Below the pieces are notes generated by a model, which had not been told where the DNA came from, did not search any database, and saw nothing but the letters and a program-made list of their open reading frames with translations. Below are positions 1 through 8,977 of a stretch of 45,348 bases of DNA, piece by piece (the stretch's first letter is position 1; each line of letters starts with the position of its first letter). The stretch covers positions 1-45,348 of the forward strand of contig CAYYQW010000025.1 in the NCBI GenBank assembly GCA_964472505.1, read 5' to 3'. The stretch is from JAYEIA01 sp964472505. Its GTDB lineage: Bacteria > Bacteroidota > Bacteroidia > Bacteroidales > JAADGE01. The position numbers and the translations under genes are program-made.

Positions 1-40
1 CCGCGGCACCGCAACAAGCAGTACCGCGAATCAGCTATGC

Positions 41-1042
41 TTATTTTTTAGTATATTTCAAAACCACACTGTTTCCGCTTCTCCCCTCGGTTCGGTACCA
101 CAAATGCCCTTCACCGATATACCACTGCCCGGAGAAATCGGTTATCACATTAGGGAATTGTTTCATCTCCCATTCGCTATGTATCCAATCTTCTTCCATA
201 ATGGTATAGGACATTTTACCGTCTTTGGTGAACTTAATTGCTGCGGGTGTCATCTCTTTGGTGTCCGGCTGTTTTCCGGATGCAACCCACGTGCCGGTCA
301 GAAAATCGGCATGAAGTAAAGTTTTCTTCTCTTGGGTATAAGGCTTTTCTCCACCGTTATTTGTCCATACTTGATAGGCAAAATCTCGGCGTTCGGGTAT
401 TTTATTAAAAGTGGCATCCGCTTTGGCTTTACCGCTTCCGGAATCTTCCATAATTTTTTTATTTCCCCGAATGGCGTATTTATCACCGTTCTCAAGATGC
501 ATCAGTTTCATATCCAAAGGCGTAATATCACTGCGGCAGCCCAACTCATACATAAAAGTTACTTCGCCGTAGTTATCATTATCCACATCGGTGATATTTA
601 CTGAATTTTCAATTAGTTCCAAATTGTTATCATGCATACACTTCAGCACAAAATCTTTTATTTCGCGCACCTGCACCATGGCCGTACCGCTTTTTTTAAA
701 ATGATAAACATGCAGTTCTTTTGATACATCACTCGGTTCGTGTTGTCTTTCGTTACGAGTTACTTTTTTTGTAAACAGCAAATAATTAAGGCCGTTTTCA
801 TCGTTCCACATCTTGCTCAGGAAAATATCTCCCGTGAGTTTGGGTAATTTTGTTTTGTCAATATCTGCCTGTTCATAGACATAAAACTCTTTGGTGCCCG
901 GTGCCGGCTCGTCCGATTGTTTATCTTCCGAAACCGTTTCATCAGTTTTTGCCGCATCATCTGATGCTTTTTCTTCGCCTTCTCCGCATGAAATAGTCAA
1001 TGCGAATACTGAAATAAATAATAAATAGATTGCTCGTCTCAT
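41..1042 (-). CDS. Lipoprotein, probably of the M949_RS01915-like family
   Basis: Predicted exported lipoprotein of 333 residues; its molecular role is unknown. The start at 1042 is chosen because it opens directly into a lipoprotein signal (MRRAIYLLF...ALTISC, then an acidic, low-complexity linker rich in E, D, K and S). The reading frame stays open 28 codons upstream, but that stretch is Tyr/Phe-rich and would bury the signal. The middle holds an Asp/Asn-rich loop, DVDNDNYGEV, and a GCRSDITPLDMKL segment that resembles, from memory, a Bacteroidota family loosely named surface polysaccharide biosynthesis protein. The C-terminal part (TGTWVASG...KFTKDGKMSY) looks like a lipocalin-type beta domain. 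It is divergent from hemN with a 282-base gap. Family assignment is tentative; lipoprotein status is fairly sure. Confidence 0.75.
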   Translation of the reverse strand: MRRAIYLLFISVFALTISCGEGEEKASDDAAKTDETVSEDKQSDEPAPGTKEFYVYEQADIDKTKLPKLTGDIFLSKMWNDENGLNYLLFTKKVTRNERQHEPSDVSKELHVYHFKKSGTAMVQVREIKDFVLKCMHDNNLELIENSVNITDVDNDNYGEVTFMYELGCRSDITPLDMKLMHLENGDKYAIRGNKKIMEDSGSGKAKADATFNKIPERRDFAYQVWTNNGGEKPYTQEKKTLLHADFLTGTWVASGKQPDTKEMTPAAIKFTKDGKMSYTIMEEDWIHSEWEMKQFPNVITDFSGQWYIGEGHLWYRTEGRSGNSVVLKYTKK

Positions 1043-1231
1043 ATTCTGTGTTTTTAAGTAAAAAAATTCTGTGTAAAAATAGATAAACTCTGAGTAATAC
1101 TGAAAATTTTGAATATATAAATACACTACAAATATTTGACAGCCGGCAGAGCTTTATCAGCTCAAGCTTTCACAGAACTCATTAGTTGGCAAATACCTTG
1201 TTTTAGCTTTTGTAAAACTTTTGCAAAACAT

Positions 1232-1263
1232 TTTGATTCGGATATAAATAATGCATACTTTTG
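1232..1263 (+). promoter_or_regulatory. Bacteroidota-type promoter of hemN operon
   Basis: TTTG at 1232-1235, 20-base spacer, TACTTTTG at 1256-1263. This fits the Bacteroidota -33/-7 pattern TTTG-N17-23-TAnnTTTG. Transcription would begin near 1270, giving a leader of about 55 bases before the hemN ATG at 1325. Confidence 0.7.
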
Positions 1264-1324
1264 TGTCTTAAATAGTGCCCGACAGAAAACACACTACTTA
1301 CAGTTTCTCCCAAAATTATAAATT

Positions 1325-2704
1325 ATGCAAGTTTCAGACTATCTGTTAAAAAAATATAACCAACCCGTACCGCGCTATACCAGCTATCCGCCGGCCAATC
1401 ATTTTTCAGATGATTTCTCGGAAAATGATTATAATCAATTACTAAAGCAATCCAATAAAAGGAATCCCGAAAATATCTCAATTTATTTGCACATTCCATA
1501 CTGCAAAAAGCTATGCTATTACTGCGGTTGCAATATGTGCATGCTCACCAATACGCAAGAAGTAAAAGCATATATTGACGCTCTGAAAAAAGAAATAAAA
1601 CTGACTGCGGCACAAATTGACAAGAAACGTAAAGTTTCTCAAATCCACTACGGAGGCGGCACACCTAACTCTATTCCGGCGGAATACCTTCAGGAAATAA
1701 ACGAGCTTTTATTCTCTGAATTTCAATTTATTGAAAACCCTGAGATTGCCATTGAAACCAATCCGGCTTATTTGGATGAAAAATATATTGCTGCGCTGAA
1801 AAAAGCAAAATTTAACCGTTTTAGTTTGGGAATTCAGGATTTTGACAAAAAAGTATTGGATGCCGTAAACAGAGAACATACGGTTATTCCGGTTCCCGAG
1901 CTCATGGAGATGCTTAAAGACGGCGACCCCAATATCCATATCAATTTGGATTTTATATACGGACTGCCCGGCCAAACCGTTAAAAGCTTTACACAAACCA
2001 TGGAAAAAGCTGCCGAGATGCGCCCCGACCGTTTGGTTACTTTTTCTTATGCGCATGTACCTTGGGTAAAACCGCATCAAAAAGTATTGGAAAAGAAGGG
2101 ATTGCCCGGACCCGCAGAAAAAATGGAAATGTTCTTAACTGCGCGCGAGCAACTTCAAAAATCCGGCTATCTTCCCGTAGGATTAGACCATTTTGTATTG
2201 CCCGAAGATGAATTGGGACAAGCACTTAGCGACAAAATGCTGCACAGAAATTTTCAAGGTTACTGCACAAGGCGCACTACCGGCCAGGTTTATGCATTCG
2301 GGGTAACCTCAATCAGCCAGTTGGCCGACGGTTTTAAGCAAAACACCAAAGACATAAAAGAATACATTGCAAGTATTAATGAAAACAAAATTCCGGTAAT
2401 AAAAGGACTGCAACTTAATGATGAAGAAAAAATCGTGGGAGAAGTCCTCAACGAATTTATGTGCAACAAACAAATATACTGGGCAGAAACAGCCAAAAGA
2501 CTCGGTATTTCCGAAGAAAAGCTAAAATCAACAATTTCCATAAACATAGAAGAACTAAAAACTTTTGAAGCTGACGGACTCATGGAATACAAGCCCGAAG
2601 GTCTAAGCATAAATGAAACCGGCGAACTCTTTATCAGAAATATTGCTGCTTCACTCGACCCGGCCTACAATCCGGCAAGTAAACAATACTCAAAATCCGT
2701 ATAA
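1325..2704 (+). CDS. hemN: Oxygen-independent coproporphyrinogen III oxidase
   Basis: Radical-SAM enzyme that decarboxylates coproporphyrinogen III to protoporphyrinogen IX in haem synthesis without oxygen; cytoplasmic. The 4Fe-4S/SAM motif is at C60, C64, C67 with the further C69 seen in true HemN (HIPYCKKLCYYCGC). The N-terminal signature PRYTSYP (residues 16-22) and the length of 459 residues, close to E. coli HemN, favour HemN over the shorter haem chaperone HemW. A glycine-rich GGGTPN motif follows. It is the first gene of hemN-hemG/Y-hemH, one base ahead of the next start, so the genes are co-transcribed from the promoter at 1232-1263. Very sure. Confidence 0.97.
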   Translation: MQVSDYLLKKYNQPVPRYTSYPPANHFSDDFSENDYNQLLKQSNKRNPENISIYLHIPYCKKLCYYCGCNMCMLTNTQEVKAYIDALKKEIKLTAAQIDKKRKVSQIHYGGGTPNSIPAEYLQEINELLFSEFQFIENPEIAIETNPAYLDEKYIAALKKAKFNRFSLGIQDFDKKVLDAVNREHTVIPVPELMEMLKDGDPNIHINLDFIYGLPGQTVKSFTQTMEKAAEMRPDRLVTFSYAHVPWVKPHQKVLEKKGLPGPAEKMEMFLTAREQLQKSGYLPVGLDHFVLPEDELGQALSDKMLHRNFQGYCTRRTTGQVYAFGVTSISQLADGFKQNTKDIKEYIASINENKIPVIKGLQLNDEEKIVGEVLNEFMCNKQIYWAETAKRLGISEEKLKSTISINIEELKTFEADGLMEYKPEGLSINETGELFIRNIAASLDPAYNPASKQYSKSV

Positions 2705-2705
2705 T

Positions 2706-4079
2706 ATGCAAAACGATATCCGACAAACCGAAGTAACCATAATAGGCGCCGGGCTTACCGGCCTGTCGCTGGCTCATAAATTAAAAAAACAAGGGAAAAA
2801 GGTATTAGTTGTTGAAAAAAACAGCCAAACCGGCGGTGTTATAGGCACTCAAGAAAAAGACGGTTTTATATATGAAACCGGCCCTAACACCGGCGTATTA
2901 TCCACACCCGACATTGTAGAGCTTATCGAAGAATTAAGCGAAGATTGCACATTGGCTACGGCCAACAAAAAAGCAAACAAACGTCTGATTCTCAAAAACG
3001 GAAAATGGCACGCTCTGCCTTCCGGACTGATATCCGCAGTTACTACCCCACTGTTTACATTTAAAGACAAATTACGCGTTCTTGCCGAGCCGTTTAGAGC
3101 CAAAGGCAAAAACCCGCACGAAAGTTTGGCGGACTTAGTAAAACGCCGACTCGGGAAAAGTTTTCTGGATTATGCCATAGACCCGTTTATAGGCGGAATA
3201 TATGCCGGTGACCCTGAAAAAATCATCCCTAAATATGCGCTGCCAAAACTTTATAATTTAGAACAAAATTACGGCAGTTTCATAAAAGGCGCCGTCAAAA
3301 AAGCCAAAGAACCAAAAAGCAGCCGAGAAGAAAAAGCCACAAAAGAAGTTTTTGCCGTTAAAGGCGGGCTAAAACATTTAGTTGATGCTTTAGAGAAATC
3401 CATAGGTAGCGAGAACATTATTCTCAATGCCCGTCAAACCGTTGTAATGCCCAACGAAAACGGATATGAAATACGCATTGACACAGAGTCCGGCGATTCG
3501 CACACCATTCATTCCTCAAAAGTAGTTTCCACGGTCGGAGCGTACCGTCTGCAAACGCTGTTTCCGTTTTTGACTGAAGAAGAACTTGCGCCCGTTAGAA
3601 ATTTGCGTTATGCGGCCGTTACCTTAGCTGCCGTGGGTTTTAAAAAATGGAACGGCAGAAAACTTGACGCTTTTGGCGGACTGGTTCCTTCAAAAGAAGG
3701 GAAAAAAATACTGGGTATCTTATTTCCTTCGGCCATATTTAACGACCGTGCTCCCGAGGGCGGCGCCATGCTTTCAGTATTTATAGGCGGAATACGCCAA
3801 CCGGATGCCATCAATATGTCCGATGATGAAATAAAACAAACCGTATTTAATGACATTCGAGAAACCCTTGATGCAGAAAATCCGGAGCCGGATGTATTTG
3901 AGATATTCCGTTATAAGCATGCCATACCGCAATACGAAATTTCTTCCGGCCTGCGCTTGGAAGCCATAGCAAATATAGAAAAAAAATATCCCGGCCTGTT
4001 GCTTGCGGGCAACATTAGAGACGGAATCGGCATGGCCGACCGCGTAAAACAAGCTTTTGAAATAGCGAGAGAGTTGTAA
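2706..4079 (+). CDS. hemG: Protoporphyrinogen oxidase (FAD, HemY/PPOX type)
   Basis: FAD enzyme that oxidises protoporphyrinogen IX to protoporphyrin IX, the step between HemN and HemH. The ADP-binding Rossmann motif is at the very N-terminus (VTIIGAGLTGLSLA, about residues 9-22) followed by E39-like VVEKN and TGG. The C-terminal end has the usual FAD motif LLAGNIRDGIGMADRVKQA. The length of 457 residues fits the PPOX family. The reading frame extends 31 codons upstream into hemN, but ATG 2706 is the natural start, since it lies one base after the hemN stop and just ahead of the Rossmann strand. The gene is also called hemY in other species. Very sure of function. Confidence 0.95.
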   Translation: MQNDIRQTEVTIIGAGLTGLSLAHKLKKQGKKVLVVEKNSQTGGVIGTQEKDGFIYETGPNTGVLSTPDIVELIEELSEDCTLATANKKANKRLILKNGKWHALPSGLISAVTTPLFTFKDKLRVLAEPFRAKGKNPHESLADLVKRRLGKSFLDYAIDPFIGGIYAGDPEKIIPKYALPKLYNLEQNYGSFIKGAVKKAKEPKSSREEKATKEVFAVKGGLKHLVDALEKSIGSENIILNARQTVVMPNENGYEIRIDTESGDSHTIHSSKVVSTVGAYRLQTLFPFLTEEELAPVRNLRYAAVTLAAVGFKKWNGRKLDAFGGLVPSKEGKKILGILFPSAIFNDRAPEGGAMLSVFIGGIRQPDAINMSDDEIKQTVFNDIRETLDAENPEPDVFEIFRYKHAIPQYEISSGLRLEAIANIEKKYPGLLLAGNIRDGIGMADRVKQAFEIAREL

Positions 4080-4110
4080 GCCGGTTTATTTTTTTTAACA
4101 ATACAGCTGA

Positions 4111-5112
4111 ATGAAAAAAGCACTCATCCTCATTAATGTAGGAACACCGGAACAAGCTGACAAAAAAGGAGTCAAAAAATTTCTGAAACCGTTTTTAAAT
4201 GATGCGCGTGTCATTGACTTGCCTTGGTTAGCGAGGAAAATATTGGTAAACCTGATTATTATTCCTTTTCGAATAAACAAATCCACCGGGCTATACAAAC
4301 GGCTTTGGACGGATAAAGGCTCACCCATACTTTTGCATTTGGAAGAATTGGCAAGAAAAATTCGCCACAAACTGAATGAGGACACAGAAGTATTCACTGC
4401 CATGCGCTACGGAAAACCTTCTCTAAAGAAAGTTTTAAAAACAATATCTAAAGATAACTATTCGGAAATTGCCGTTTTTCCGCTTTTTCCTCAATATGCC
4501 TCATCTACTACGGGTTCTATTTTTGAACGCATATTCAGCATCTTAAAAAAACAGGAAGTTATTCCGCCCATACGCTTGATTGACCAATATTACAATCACC
4601 CGATATTTATTGATACTTATGTAAAGCATATTCAAAAATATAAGCCAAAGGAATACGACCATATCGTATTTTCATACCACGGCTTGCCTTTACGACAAAT
4701 CAACAAAATACATCCTAATATAAAAGCAAATGAGTGCAGCTGCAAAAAAGAATTTCCGTCTCACGGGCATCACTGCTACAAAGCGCTTTGCTATGAAAAT
4801 TCTCGCTTATTGGCTGAAAAACTGAAACTTTCAAAGGAAGATTATTCGGTGGGCTTTCAATCGAGGCTGTCCAAAAACTGGCTTAGCCCTTTTACCGACA
4901 GATTGCTCGCGGATTTATTAAGAAAAGCTAAGAAAAAAATCTTGATTGCCGCGCCTTCATTCGCTGCAGACTGCTTGGAAACAACCGTTGAAATTAATTA
5001 TGAATACAAAACCGAGGTTGAAGAAAAGGGCGGCGAAAAACTCACCCTAGTAGAAGCTCTAAACAGCAGTGATGAATGGGCAGAAGCCATAAGCAAAATT
5101 GTTTTTGACTAA
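4111..5112 (+). CDS. hemH: Ferrochelatase
   Basis: Inserts Fe2+ into protoporphyrin IX to make protohaem, completing the pathway begun by the two upstream genes. 333 residues, the normal length. N-terminal LINVGTPEQ, the catalytic-His segment SYHGLPLRQ, and the acidic active-site segment SFAADCLETTVEI are all present. Between them is a cysteine-rich stretch (NECSC...HHCYKALC) with four cysteines, of the kind that in some bacterial ferrochelatases binds a 2Fe-2S cluster; whether it does here is inference. It starts 31 bases after hemG/Y with no terminator between, so it belongs to the same operon. Confidence 0.96.
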   Translation: MKKALILINVGTPEQADKKGVKKFLKPFLNDARVIDLPWLARKILVNLIIIPFRINKSTGLYKRLWTDKGSPILLHLEELARKIRHKLNEDTEVFTAMRYGKPSLKKVLKTISKDNYSEIAVFPLFPQYASSTTGSIFERIFSILKKQEVIPPIRLIDQYYNHPIFIDTYVKHIQKYKPKEYDHIVFSYHGLPLRQINKIHPNIKANECSCKKEFPSHGHHCYKALCYENSRLLAEKLKLSKEDYSVGFQSRLSKNWLSPFTDRLLADLLRKAKKKILIAAPSFAADCLETTVEINYEYKTEVEEKGGEKLTLVEALNSSDEWAEAISKIVFD

Positions 5113-5157
5113 GTATTTCAGTCTTAATAAGCGGATAATCATAAACAAGCAATCGTT

Positions 5158-6438
5158 TTGAAGTCTAAAAGCGGACATATTTTTGTAATAATTATTCTAA
5201 TTACACTGAGTTTTGCCCCGAAATCAAAACCCCGGGCTCAAAACTTCATTACGGCTGCCGGCAAGGTGGTTGATGCTAATACGAATAAGCCCTTGCCATA
5301 CTCGGGTTTAAGAATTTCGGAAAGCCGACTGATAAATATCTCTCAGGCCAACGGCAGCTTCAAGCTAAAAATACCGGCGAAATATCAAAAGCATGCACTT
5401 ATTATCAGCTATCTCGGTTATGAAAGCAAAACCATAGGCTTATCGGAATTTGAAAAGCAAATGCTGACAATAAAATTGCAACCGACCGATAAAAGCATTG
5501 CCGAAGTAATCGTGAAACCCGGCTTAGCAGAAAGCCTGATTGAAAAAGCGCTAAAAAAAATCCCCGATAATTATCCGGACAGTGCTAAAAATCACATGGC
5601 CTATTATCGCGAAACGGTAAAGGATAACGGGGAATACTGCGATTACATCGAGCTGATTTTAAACGTTTATAAAACCCCTTATACAAGCAAATTTAAAAAC
5701 GACCAAATACAAGTTTTGAAAGGCCGGCAAGCTAAAGACCTGAAAATCTCCAAATTTTATGATTATGTTTATTTTGTTGACGGCCCATACGAAGCGCTCC
5801 GATGCGATATTGCCAAATACCCCAAAGATTTTATCAGCATTCCGAGACATTATTTAAGCTTCTTATATCCGCGACACTTTAAATTCTATTATTATTCGCT
5901 GCGTTATCAGCCGGAGCTTGGAGAAGACATACTCATCATTGATTTTAAACCAAAATCAAAAAGAGCATTTTATAAAGGCAGCTTGGCTTTGCATCGTAAA
6001 ACACTAAGTTTTTTGGCTTTATATTACACGATTGACAAAAATAAAATCGGTGAATCCCGATTAATGTCGGAAGATGTTTCGGATTATCTGAACAGCCAAG
6101 ACATTTACAACCAAAACCTTAATTATGAGTGTTTTGCAGAGTATGAATATAAAGCCGGACAAGCGCAGTTCAAATACGCCTCCCTCAGCTACAGCTACTT
6201 ATGGAAAGACCGAAACCTGAATACGAGCGATACCATTGAATATCATTCGGAATTATTTATTCGGCGTACGCTCAATAAACCGGCCGAACCAATCAGTATT
6301 TGGAAACGCTTTATGTATGCAGCTGATATCAGAAACCAAATACCGAGAAATGATATTGCTTTTGATAATGAAAATGATATACCTAAACCTTATCGAAGCA
6401 TAATGCGTGAGTATTTAAAAAGCTCGACTCCATTCTAA
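5158..6438 (+). CDS. Exported protein with carboxypeptidase-regulatory-like domain
   Basis: Exported protein of 426 residues, function unknown. A signal peptide (MKSKSGHIFVIIILITLSFAPKS) is followed at about residues 30-110 by a carboxypeptidase D regulatory-like beta-sandwich (GKVVDANTNKPLPYSGLRI ... SYLGYESKTI), the domain that begins many Bacteroidota outer-membrane proteins. The remaining ~300 residues are aromatic-rich, without a domain I recognise, and there is no TonB plug or beta-barrel, so this is not a SusC-type receptor. The start is TTG at 5158; no ATG lies near the signal peptide in this frame. It follows hemH by 45 bases and could be read from the haem operon, although no functional link is visible. 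Confidence 0.8.
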   Translation: MKSKSGHIFVIIILITLSFAPKSKPRAQNFITAAGKVVDANTNKPLPYSGLRISESRLINISQANGSFKLKIPAKYQKHALIISYLGYESKTIGLSEFEKQMLTIKLQPTDKSIAEVIVKPGLAESLIEKALKKIPDNYPDSAKNHMAYYRETVKDNGEYCDYIELILNVYKTPYTSKFKNDQIQVLKGRQAKDLKISKFYDYVYFVDGPYEALRCDIAKYPKDFISIPRHYLSFLYPRHFKFYYYSLRYQPELGEDILIIDFKPKSKRAFYKGSLALHRKTLSFLALYYTIDKNKIGESRLMSEDVSDYLNSQDIYNQNLNYECFAEYEYKAGQAQFKYASLSYSYLWKDRNLNTSDTIEYHSELFIRRTLNKPAEPISIWKRFMYAADIRNQIPRNDIAFDNENDIPKPYRSIMREYLKSSTPF

Positions 6439-6510
6439 AGCTGCCGGATATACATTCATAAAAACGAAAAAACAAATAACCGCTGCCGATTCGAATCAAC
6501 TTTACAAAAG

Positions 6511-8763
6511 TTACTGCTTAATAAGTTTAAACGTATAATTATCCGAAGCTTCCAAACGCAAGAAATACATGCCCGGGCTTTGCTCCGAAATATCCAGCAG
6601 CTGCTCGCCGGCATTCATGCTTCCGGATTTTACGGTTCGGCCGGTAATATCCGTAACGAAATATGAATATTCAGACCTTAAAGATACTTTAAACAAACCG
6701 GATGACGGATTCGGGTAGATATTTATTCCGGCTTGTTTTAAGGGTTCGCTGCTAAGTGTACCGCCGGCTTTTTGGAAAACGATGTTATAAATATTAAAAT
6801 TTGCTCCGTCATTGCCGGTATATACAAAGGCAAATTGTACACCGGATTCACCTTCCAAAGCAGTTAGGTCATCTATAATGACTTTTGCCCAAGCATAAGT
6901 CGGCCAATCGGTTTCGTCGTGCTCGCTCCAAATATCCGTCCAGTCGGAATTGTTTGTTTTCACTTTTAAAGTTAAATCACAAAAATCTTTCTCCACCGAC
7001 CAATACGGGCTTCCGCTGAACCAAAATGAAAATTGAAACCCGTAAGCATTCGTTAAATTATAAGCCGGTGAAATCAACCATTCATCCTGTTGTTCCGCAT
7101 CCTGCCATTCGACGTAGGCAAATTGACTGCCTTCTTGCGGTTCTATTGGTGTGGGCGGATTGCCTTCAATGGAATAGCCGGCCGTTTGTTTCCATGTGTA
7201 AGAAGCAACCGATGATTCCCTTGTCCAATTTACGGGCGGGAAATTATCGCCTTCAAAACTTTCTTCAAACACCACATCATCCGGATTGGTATCAAAAGGG
7301 TCAAAACCCGAGAGTTCGGTAACATTGGTTCCCGCCGGATCCAACCAGGGTTTCAGCTGTAAATCAGCGGTTGTTCCGTTAGATTCCCAATGATAATTAA
7401 AGCGTCCGTAATAATCGTAGCCGTTTTGATTATCGCATGAAGAAGAACCGCCGGAAAGGGTTCCTACCACCATTCCGTTTTGATTAAAAATGGGAGAACC
7501 GGAAGAACCGCCTTCGGTAACGCCCCAGCCGTTTTCATTCTCAGACCATTTTACGGCCCAAGCCGAATTAGAAGCCATTACATCGCCGCCGATATTAATG
7601 CTGCCGGTAGCTGTAAGCGAGCTGCTAAAAGTAGATATTTTTTTAACATCACCGCTCGGATGGTGTATGCCGGCACCGGATGTTGCTGCCGCAGTATTTC
7701 TGCTCCAGCCGTTGTAGTAGGGATTGTAATTATCCGGAACAGCAGTGCTCAGCTGCAGAAGCTGGAAATCGGAGCCGCCGTCGAGCAGTCCTTTTGCAAC
7801 AAGTTCACAACCGGTAAGCACATCGCTTTGCGGGGCGGTGCCCGAGCCGCAGGAAGGTTTCTCAAAATTAAAATAAAACTTCCAAACTAAACGATCATCA
7901 CTACTTGCATCGCCCCCGCAATGAAAAGCAGTTAAAAAATAAGGCTTTTCATCTTCATTGGTATTATTCACCAATGAGCCGGTACAAACATACCAACTGC
8001 TTCCTTCTCTGAAAAGAATATGTGCTACGCCTCGCTTCTGTTCTTGCCAATTGTCTCCGGCAGGCGAGCAGTTTATGTCAATCTCGCAATCACCGGAAGC
8101 TCCGGGACTGGGCTTAGCTGCATCAAAAACCGAATAAACATCGGCATAAATGTAGCTTATTTCACATATATTAAGATTGGAAGCGGGTTTGTAATTAGCA
8201 ATATCATCTTTTGAAATAAACAGCTCATCGGTATTGTCTTTTAAGGTATGTTTCGCTGTTTGTTTTACGGATTTCCGTTCAATATATTCAATTACTATTT
8301 CGGAACCGGGCAATATTTGGGTGCTGAAAACATTGGCTCTATTATTATTATCGGAAGTAAAAGCTCCAATTGTTAAATTCCGATTACGATCGTAAAAATA
8401 AAGTTCGGCATTGAGTGCTAAATGAAAACTGTCAAATACAAGCCCTACTGAATTGGCGCCTGAAACTGAAAGCGCCATTTGCCAAAGCATATCGCCGTTG
8501 GAAAGCTCATGCCATTGACCATTATTGCCTGACAAGTTTATACTTGCCGGCAGCGATAAGCCTACACGCAACGGTAAACCGTTTTTGTCGGCATGTCTGT
8601 CTTCTTCATATACCGCATCCCAATCAATATCCGGATTATAGGTTTGAGAAATTTTCACTTCCGGCAAATTGTACAATATTCCCGGCGGTGTAGCTTCTTG
8701 GCTAATCTGAGCGCTTGCTAATGCATAGCAAAGCGTGAATAAGCTGATAAAAAAAAGTCGCAT
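6511..8763 (-). CDS. Secreted lysyl endopeptidase-like serine protease with T9SS type A domain
   Basis: Secreted protease of 750 residues. Order: signal peptide (1-19), a propeptide-like beta region (about 20-220), a chymotrypsin-fold domain (about 222-475) very like Achromobacter lysyl endopeptidase, a choice-of-anchor/cleaved-adhesin-like jelly-roll domain (about 497-665), and a C-terminal type IX sorting domain (NIYPNPSSGLFKV to the end, ending KLIKQ). The catalytic triad appears as H281 (LTAFHCGG), D332 (GGSDFQLL) and S421 (EGGSSGSP). D450 in YDYYGR aligns with Asp225 of the Achromobacter enzyme, which sets Lys specificity, so cleavage after Lys is predicted. The histidine and tryptophan that assist there are not conserved (S437 sits at the His position). 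It is monocistronic and has a long structured leader. Confidence 0.93.
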   Translation of the reverse strand: MRLFFISLFTLCYALASAQISQEATPPGILYNLPEVKISQTYNPDIDWDAVYEEDRHADKNGLPLRVGLSLPASINLSGNNGQWHELSNGDMLWQMALSVSGANSVGLVFDSFHLALNAELYFYDRNRNLTIGAFTSDNNNRANVFSTQILPGSEIVIEYIERKSVKQTAKHTLKDNTDELFISKDDIANYKPASNLNICEISYIYADVYSVFDAAKPSPGASGDCEIDINCSPAGDNWQEQKRGVAHILFREGSSWYVCTGSLVNNTNEDEKPYFLTAFHCGGDASSDDRLVWKFYFNFEKPSCGSGTAPQSDVLTGCELVAKGLLDGGSDFQLLQLSTAVPDNYNPYYNGWSRNTAAATSGAGIHHPSGDVKKISTFSSSLTATGSINIGGDVMASNSAWAVKWSENENGWGVTEGGSSGSPIFNQNGMVVGTLSGGSSSCDNQNGYDYYGRFNYHWESNGTTADLQLKPWLDPAGTNVTELSGFDPFDTNPDDVVFEESFEGDNFPPVNWTRESSVASYTWKQTAGYSIEGNPPTPIEPQEGSQFAYVEWQDAEQQDEWLISPAYNLTNAYGFQFSFWFSGSPYWSVEKDFCDLTLKVKTNNSDWTDIWSEHDETDWPTYAWAKVIIDDLTALEGESGVQFAFVYTGNDGANFNIYNIVFQKAGGTLSSEPLKQAGINIYPNPSSGLFKVSLRSEYSYFVTDITGRTVKSGSMNAGEQLLDISEQSPGMYFLRLEASDNYTFKLIKQ

Positions 8764-8833
8764 GAGGTGAAATTTATTGAGTTAGAAAAATTATCTGTAT
8801 TTTTTTTGGGTTCATTCGCAAAGAACCAAAACC

Positions 8834-8877
8834 GGCTTTAAAAACTATGGACGAGAAGCGTCTCGTTTCATAAAGCC
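8834..8877 (-). promoter_or_regulatory. Structured hairpin in the protease 5' leader
   Basis: Two-part hairpin: outer 7-base arms GGCTTTA (8834-8840) and TAAAGCC (8871-8877), inner 6-base arms ACGAGA (8851-8856) and TCTCGT (8861-8866) around AGCG. It lies between the minus-strand promoter (8897-8926) and the protease start codon (8763) and is not followed by a T-run, so it is a leader structure, not a terminator. Confidence 0.55.
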
Positions 8878-8896
8878 AAAAAAATACCTTAGAATG

Positions 8897-8926
8897 CAAA
8901 AATAAGCCTTTTTCCAAAAAAGCAAA
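8897..8926 (-). promoter_or_regulatory. Bacteroidota-type promoter of the protease gene
   Basis: On the minus strand: TTTG (8926-8923), 18-base spacer, TATTTTTG (8904-8897). It matches the consensus exactly. Initiation near 8890 gives an mRNA leader of roughly 125 bases before the ATG at 8763. Confidence 0.7.
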
Positions 8927-8977
8927 CGCTATATTTGCTGAAAAAAGGCTGATTACATCTCAGAGCTAAAAATAATT

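Noticed and set aside
1136..1321. 61-codon open frame in the lipoprotein-hemN gap
   Set aside because: It covers the hemN promoter, has no recognisable features and is typical of chance frames in AT-rich spacers.
7480..7890. 136-codon plus-strand frame inside the protease gene
   Set aside because: Antisense shadow of the serine protease, whose catalytic motifs are all in the minus-strand frame.
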